This document shows, in pieces, positions 60,116 through 64,000 of a DNA stretch of 64,000 nucleotides. The notes beneath the pieces are model-generated. The model did no database searches, had not been told where the DNA came from, and worked only from the letters and a program-made list of their open reading frames with translations. The position numbers were made by a program, and so were the translations under genes. Source of the stretch: Aulostomus chinensis. Its lineage: Eukaryota > Chordata > Actinopteri > Syngnathiformes > Aulostomidae. The stretch is taken from positions 9,867,001-9,931,000 of the forward strand of contig JBBMOA010000021.1 in the NCBI GenBank assembly GCA_037954235.1, in the 5' to 3' direction. The first letter of the stretch is position 1, and every line of letters starts with the position of its first letter.

Positions 60116-61319
60116 CTGACAAAAAGGAAGTGACCGCAGGGGGATCAGTTGTTTGATTTAATCAGGTGGTGACAGTGAAAGCAAGATCTGTTTGTCTAGC
60201 GAGGCGAGAGCGAAAAACACAACGACAAAGGAGGAAAACCTCAAAACCTGTAAGAGAAATATATTAGTCTCTGCATATAGGACAGTAAAGGAAAAAACCT
60301 TATCCTCTCCTGAAGTAGCATACTTTTCCCCTGAAGTAAAAGAACACTGTTGGTTCTGTAATGAAAATATTAAAGTGAGTAGAAAAGTAAAAAAAGAGAC
60401 ACCGAAAAACAGTCGTCATTGAAATGCAGTGTTTCAGGATTTTGCATGAAATTGAAGAAGAAAAAATGCTTTATCAATAGACCGTAAGAGAATCAACCAT
60501 TCTTAACGTGGATGAAAAAAGTAAAAATCCTAAAAGTTACAAAACAGTGTATTAAACTGTACTTTTCTGTTTGATTCTATTGAAGTCTTTAAATAAGAAA
60601 ACAATGAATACAATCAGGATTAAAAAAGTTTCACTTTACTTTAAAAAAAACAGTCATTTCTTCATCCGATTTAGGAAAAAAAAAAAGTTTTTGTAAATTA
60701 ACTCTGTTTTCTGTAAAATATCTATCCTGTAAGCAGCAAATCCAGAATGGAGTCTAATGATGTTACTCAAGTAGAGCAAGAACAACAACCTCAAATAATA
60801 AACTTGGGTAAAAGTAACTAGTTGTAGAAGTTCCTTACGGTGATTTCAAAGAGACATTGACGTAGTTTGGAGTTTTTTTTTCTTTAACGCATGAGCGAAA
60901 ATAGGTAACTTACAAAAAAAATAAAGAATCCAGTATGATGGTGTCCTTTGAGCTGCCTGTGGAAAACGGAATAGCTACTTCATCTGAAAGAGCACCAAAA
61001 TTATATGAGAAGGGCACTGAAGATGTCACCACACTGTTCAGCCTCGCCAAAGAACTGAAAATAGCTACAAAGAGTTCAAACCACAAGACGGGAAGGACTG
61101 AGAAGGCATGTAAACTTCTCTTGGAGTAAATTTAACAAACCCGGCGTATCTCTTTGATGTGGCCATGGGAGCGCAGAGAACACGGTGCACTGTGAACCAG
61201 AATATCTGATTGAATCATGCTACCAGGGACCGGTTTGTTGCACATGTCTGGTGCTTGGTGTAAAGCCCAGTTTAAAAAAAAAAAAAAAGGACACGAAACA
61301 AAATTCCATGTCAAATTTT

Positions 61320-61570
61320 AATGAACTTGCATTTGCATTTTGCATAACTCACTGACACCGCCTATTAAAAAGAGCCACACAGATGCATGCATCATCTCTA
61401 ATTACATCATTTTACACGACAGGATTACTGCGAAGTCTAAAATACTTAATTACTCCCGTCCTCATTAAACAATAACAACAGACGACTGCCAGCCTTATTA
61501 GAGCCATATAATTTCTTTTATAACTTTCATGCGACTATAACGTCGCTTTTATTGCTATTTGTGTTTTGCT
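61320..61570. promoter_or_regulatory. possible conserved intronic enhancer
   Basis: Repeat-free and low in CpG. Contains an octamer ATTTGCAT at 61331-61338, next to a second TTTGCAT-like word, and then ATGCATGCAT, CTCTAATTACATC, CTTAATTACTCC, CATTAAACAATAACAAC and CATATAATTTC. This density of POU, homeodomain and SOX words is typical of neural developmental enhancers. Conservation and activity are untested. Confidence 0.3.
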
Positions 61571-62747
61571 ATGACTGCCTTTGAGGAAAATGGATTCCTC
61601 CTCCTCCCAAAAAAGCTTTAACTTTCCTCCCTTCTCCTTGAAGGCTCAGGCGGGATCTTTCCATTGTACTATTTCCAAATACTCTGCTTTTGTTCATGGT
61701 AAATCAAAAGCTACACTCAAAGCTACACAAATAAAAAATCCTTCTAGCAGTCCTCTTTTCCACTTTTACTAATCTGCATGGTTGTAACGGGATGACACAG
61801 TGGGAATTTGGGCTGGGGGGGCTGTCGAAGGGGTATGGATTACAATCTTGCCTGAAAGATTAGAGGACTTGCAATCATAAACACTCATGCATGCAGACAT
61901 AAAATACCCTTCTTGCAATACACATCAGATTGAGCTCTTCAAAAATCGTCCTCACACACATGCACGTACCTTTTTTTTCCACATCCCTCTTAAAACACCA
62001 GCTGACTAAAACGCTCCTATTTACTTGCTATAAGCTGAGTGGACCATGTCAGTACGCTGAGGGAAATACCGACAGACGGTTCATAAATATAGGCATTAAC
62101 CAGCCAGATTTAAGCCTGTAGCACTGGTGCTGCTGCTGCTGCTGCTGGTGATGCACGCTCAGTTTCAGAACATGTTCTTTATCTTTAAAAGCTCCTGCTT
62201 TCTTGCAAACAATCAGGGTTAAACTTATGCGAGGCCGGCTGTTGGCTAAAAGAAGAGGTGAGAGAAAAGGTTAGGTCTCAGCCTTGGAATCTGTTTAGTT
62301 TTTTTTAAATCTGCGTGTCTGAACATAAGGCTTGTGCATTAATCCAAACAGGGGCATACTTGAGGCCATATTGGAAGAACAAACCACGTAGTGAGGCTTA
62401 TTGCAGATGCCTGTGCTCGATAGAATAAAAAGCCCCTTCATGGAATTAAAAGAATGGTTGATAAAATGCCAGTTCTTTGCATTCTGTGCAGGTTATAGCT
62501 TGTAGAGAAGACTTTAGTTATTTCACACATGGGTAACTATAAACAGCAGATGTGCTGGACACTGAATGAAAAGTTTTTCCCATTTTCTCTCAGCTGCTAT
62601 AAATTCCCTGACACACTTGCATATGTGCACACACACGAGCAAATATTTTCTCCTACATCCTATCTTTTTCTCCTTCAGGCAGACATAAACTGACACAGCA
62701 TAATTCACCTGTTAACACATTTTGTTTCCAATCACCCTGCCTTACTA

Positions 62748-62825
62748 TCTGTCTGTCTGTCTGTGTCTCTCTCTCTCTCTCTCTCTCTCTCACTCATTGT
62801 CTCTCTCACACACACACACACACAT
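62748..62825. repeat. compound (TGTC)n(TC)n(CA)n microsatellite
   Basis: TGTC units, about 13 TC units, a spacer, then about 9 CA units. Confidence 0.93.
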
Positions 62826-63585
62826 ACATCCTTCCCTAGCCGTCAGTGCTGGCCCCACACTGGCCTAAGGTGTTTTAAATAACTGAACAGAGAGCAGGAA
62901 GGAGGGTTGAAACAAAGGAGATTAAAGGGAGAGAGAGGGAGGGAGAGAGAGAGAGAGAAAACCTGCTGCTGTCCTCCCGCCGTCTTTTATGCCAGCCAAC
63001 ATTTTTGAGTTCATGAGTAACTGGGCTGTGTCACTCAATCTATATATTTTCCTCAGTGCTCCCAGTGGAGCGGTCCTTGAGAAACGGACTGAGACACCAG
63101 GAGCATCCGTGAGTAGGAAAAAGGATAGCAGGGAGGTTAAAGGAAATGAAAAAGTCCAGAGGAGAGAGAAAGAGAGAGAAAAATAGAATATGAGGTTTAT
63201 CCTTGAGAGCTGTACTACTCAACTGTTGTCGCTGGATCTGTTTCCTAGGCAACGATTTGTAACAATTGAGTTCTCTGCCCCCGTACCCTCAGAATTATAT
63301 TTATTTGCACATTTTCCTGCCTCAACCTGTATAGCTAATGTCCATAGCTGACTTTCTCTTGATAGCCAGGTATGGCCATCATCAAATATCCAATATAAAC
63401 TAACACGGCCGTCATCGATGCCATCACAACCTTTTCTTTTCCTTTCATATTTTACAAGCAACAAGACGCAAACATAACTTCCACTTTCAGAAGAATTCCT
63501 CTCCTGACCTCCTCTGCCTGATATCTTTGTCTTATTGTGCTTCTTCATAGCTCTCCTTGGAAAAAAAAAAGAAATATATAATTCT

Positions 63586-63603
63586 CCCCCCCCCCCCCCC
63601 CCC
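63586..63603. repeat. C18 homopolymer
   Basis: Eighteen consecutive C in a sema5a intron, about 350 bp from the TSR2 exon donor. Confidence 0.95.
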
Positions 63604-63936
63604 AGGCCTTGAAGGTTGCTTGGAAACCACACAAACATCTTTAAAAGGCGATTATTCAACGCCAAATCCTCCAAAGCTTAAAAACGTCGACCGGGTCTGT
63701 GTGTGAGATAATTACCCAAGCACAGGCCTATCCCACTCATTCCTTAATTGGCTGTCAAAAGTTGGATAGAATTGGGGTAAAAAAAAAAAAAAGGAAAAAG
63801 TCAAAGTCATACTTCCTAACTGCAGGTTGAAAAATTACATTTCAAACTCGCTTTATTTTTCTTTGCACAAATCCACATGTATTTATTTAGTCAGTAGGCC
63901 TGAATGCAAGTCGGCTTGTGTGTGTGTATATAATAC

Positions 63937-64000
63937 CTCTCCTCGCGGTTCTGACCCACACACACTCGCCCACCGTGGCGAGGGGTCGGGTTGCTGCAGG
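63937..64000 (-). CDS. sema5a: sema5a coding exon, partial: end of TSR2
   Basis: This exon is cut by the window edge at 64,000. Read on the minus strand, after two leading bases of a split codon, it gives CSNPTPRHGG followed by CVGQNREER. That is the final loop of a thrombospondin type-1 repeat with its paired cysteines, equivalent to the end of TSR2 in mammalian SEMA5A. It ends in phase 2 (AG) before a GT donor at 63935-63936; the next exon supplies the G that completes an arginine codon, giving EERYCNE across the junction. The donor (GTATTATA) runs straight into a TA/CA-rich stretch of the intron. Confidence 0.93.

Larger units (their letters stand above)
60116..63936 (-). other. sema5a: sema5a intron between TSR2 and TSR3 (3.8 kb)
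   Basis: Contains a possible conserved element (61320-61570), a (GCT)n at 62128-62147, compound microsatellites (62748-62825 and 62927-62960), and a C18 run at 63586-63603. A 64-codon plus-strand frame at 60935-61129 looks protein-like but matches nothing I recognise. Confidence 0.85.
29667..64000 (-). other. sema5a: sema5a gene, 3' half (gene span, incomplete at 5' end)
   Basis: Semaphorin 5A is a transmembrane axon-guidance protein of the plasma membrane. From family knowledge it has a sema domain, a PSI domain, seven thrombospondin type-1 repeats (TSRs), one membrane helix and a short tail; it signals through plexin-B3, and its TSRs bind heparan and chondroitin sulfate proteoglycans. Nine coding segments with GT-AG borders join without a phase conflict into 449 residues plus a stop, about the last two fifths of a ~1,070-residue protein. 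Identification rests on near-identity to vertebrate SEMA5A as I recall it: the atypical TSR4 (NISDNGGHYEQRFRYTC), the membrane segment (MIAVGLSSSILGC) and the tail (NKNNLILEERNKYFNP). SEMA5B has a different C-terminus. The sema domain, PSI, TSR1, the start codon and the promoter lie outside the window. Introns range from 207 bp to 12 kb. Confidence 0.97.

Noticed and set aside
33411..64000. SEMA5B as the identity of the minus-strand gene
   Set aside because: The cytoplasmic tail and TSR4 match SEMA5A; SEMA5B has a different C-terminus.
1..64000. CRISPR arrays, operons, prophage or toxin-antitoxin systems
   Set aside because: The sequence is clearly animal nuclear DNA with spliced genes. The only regular repeats are micro- and minisatellites without spacer architecture.

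Overview
The window is vertebrate nuclear DNA, most probably from a teleost fish. It has small protein-coding exons with GT-AG splice sites, dense dinucleotide microsatellites and G/C homopolymers, tRNA-derived SINEs, LINE tails and small non-autonomous transposons of the kind common in fish. There are no operons, phage genes or CRISPR arrays.

The one gene I can name with confidence is sema5a (semaphorin 5A), on the minus strand. Its 3' half fills 29,667-64,000. Nine coding segments (63937-64000 partial, 59968-60115, 52436-52661, 40157-40366, 37556-37726, 37193-37348, 35436-35480, 33411-33622, 29667-29786) join in a consistent reading frame to give the C-terminal 449 residues. These cover the end of thrombospondin type-1 repeat (TSR) 2, TSR3 to TSR7, a short stalk encoded by a 45-nt microexon, the transmembrane helix and the cytoplasmic tail. 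The sema and PSI domains, the 5' exons and the promoter lie beyond position 64,000.

The most interesting observation is a well-formed candidate alternative last exon at 31025-31126, inside the final sema5a intron. It has a strong acceptor and is in phase with the transmembrane exon. It would replace the conserved 39-residue tail with a different 33-residue one. The donor of the transmembrane exon is non-consensus (GTCGGT), which fits regulated splicing at this point.

Positions 1 to about 28,000 are largely intergenic, downstream of sema5a. Bases 1-74 look like the end of a coding region on the plus strand that I cannot identify. The rest holds microsatellites, SINE and LINE fragments, a fish-type element carrying a 53-bp higher-order minisatellite, and one copy of an apparently undescribed ~600-bp element with long inverted ends. 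A second full copy and two partial copies of that element lie in sema5a introns. Several low-CpG, homeodomain-site-rich stretches resemble conserved non-coding elements, but I cannot test conservation here. No operon-like or defence-like system is present.
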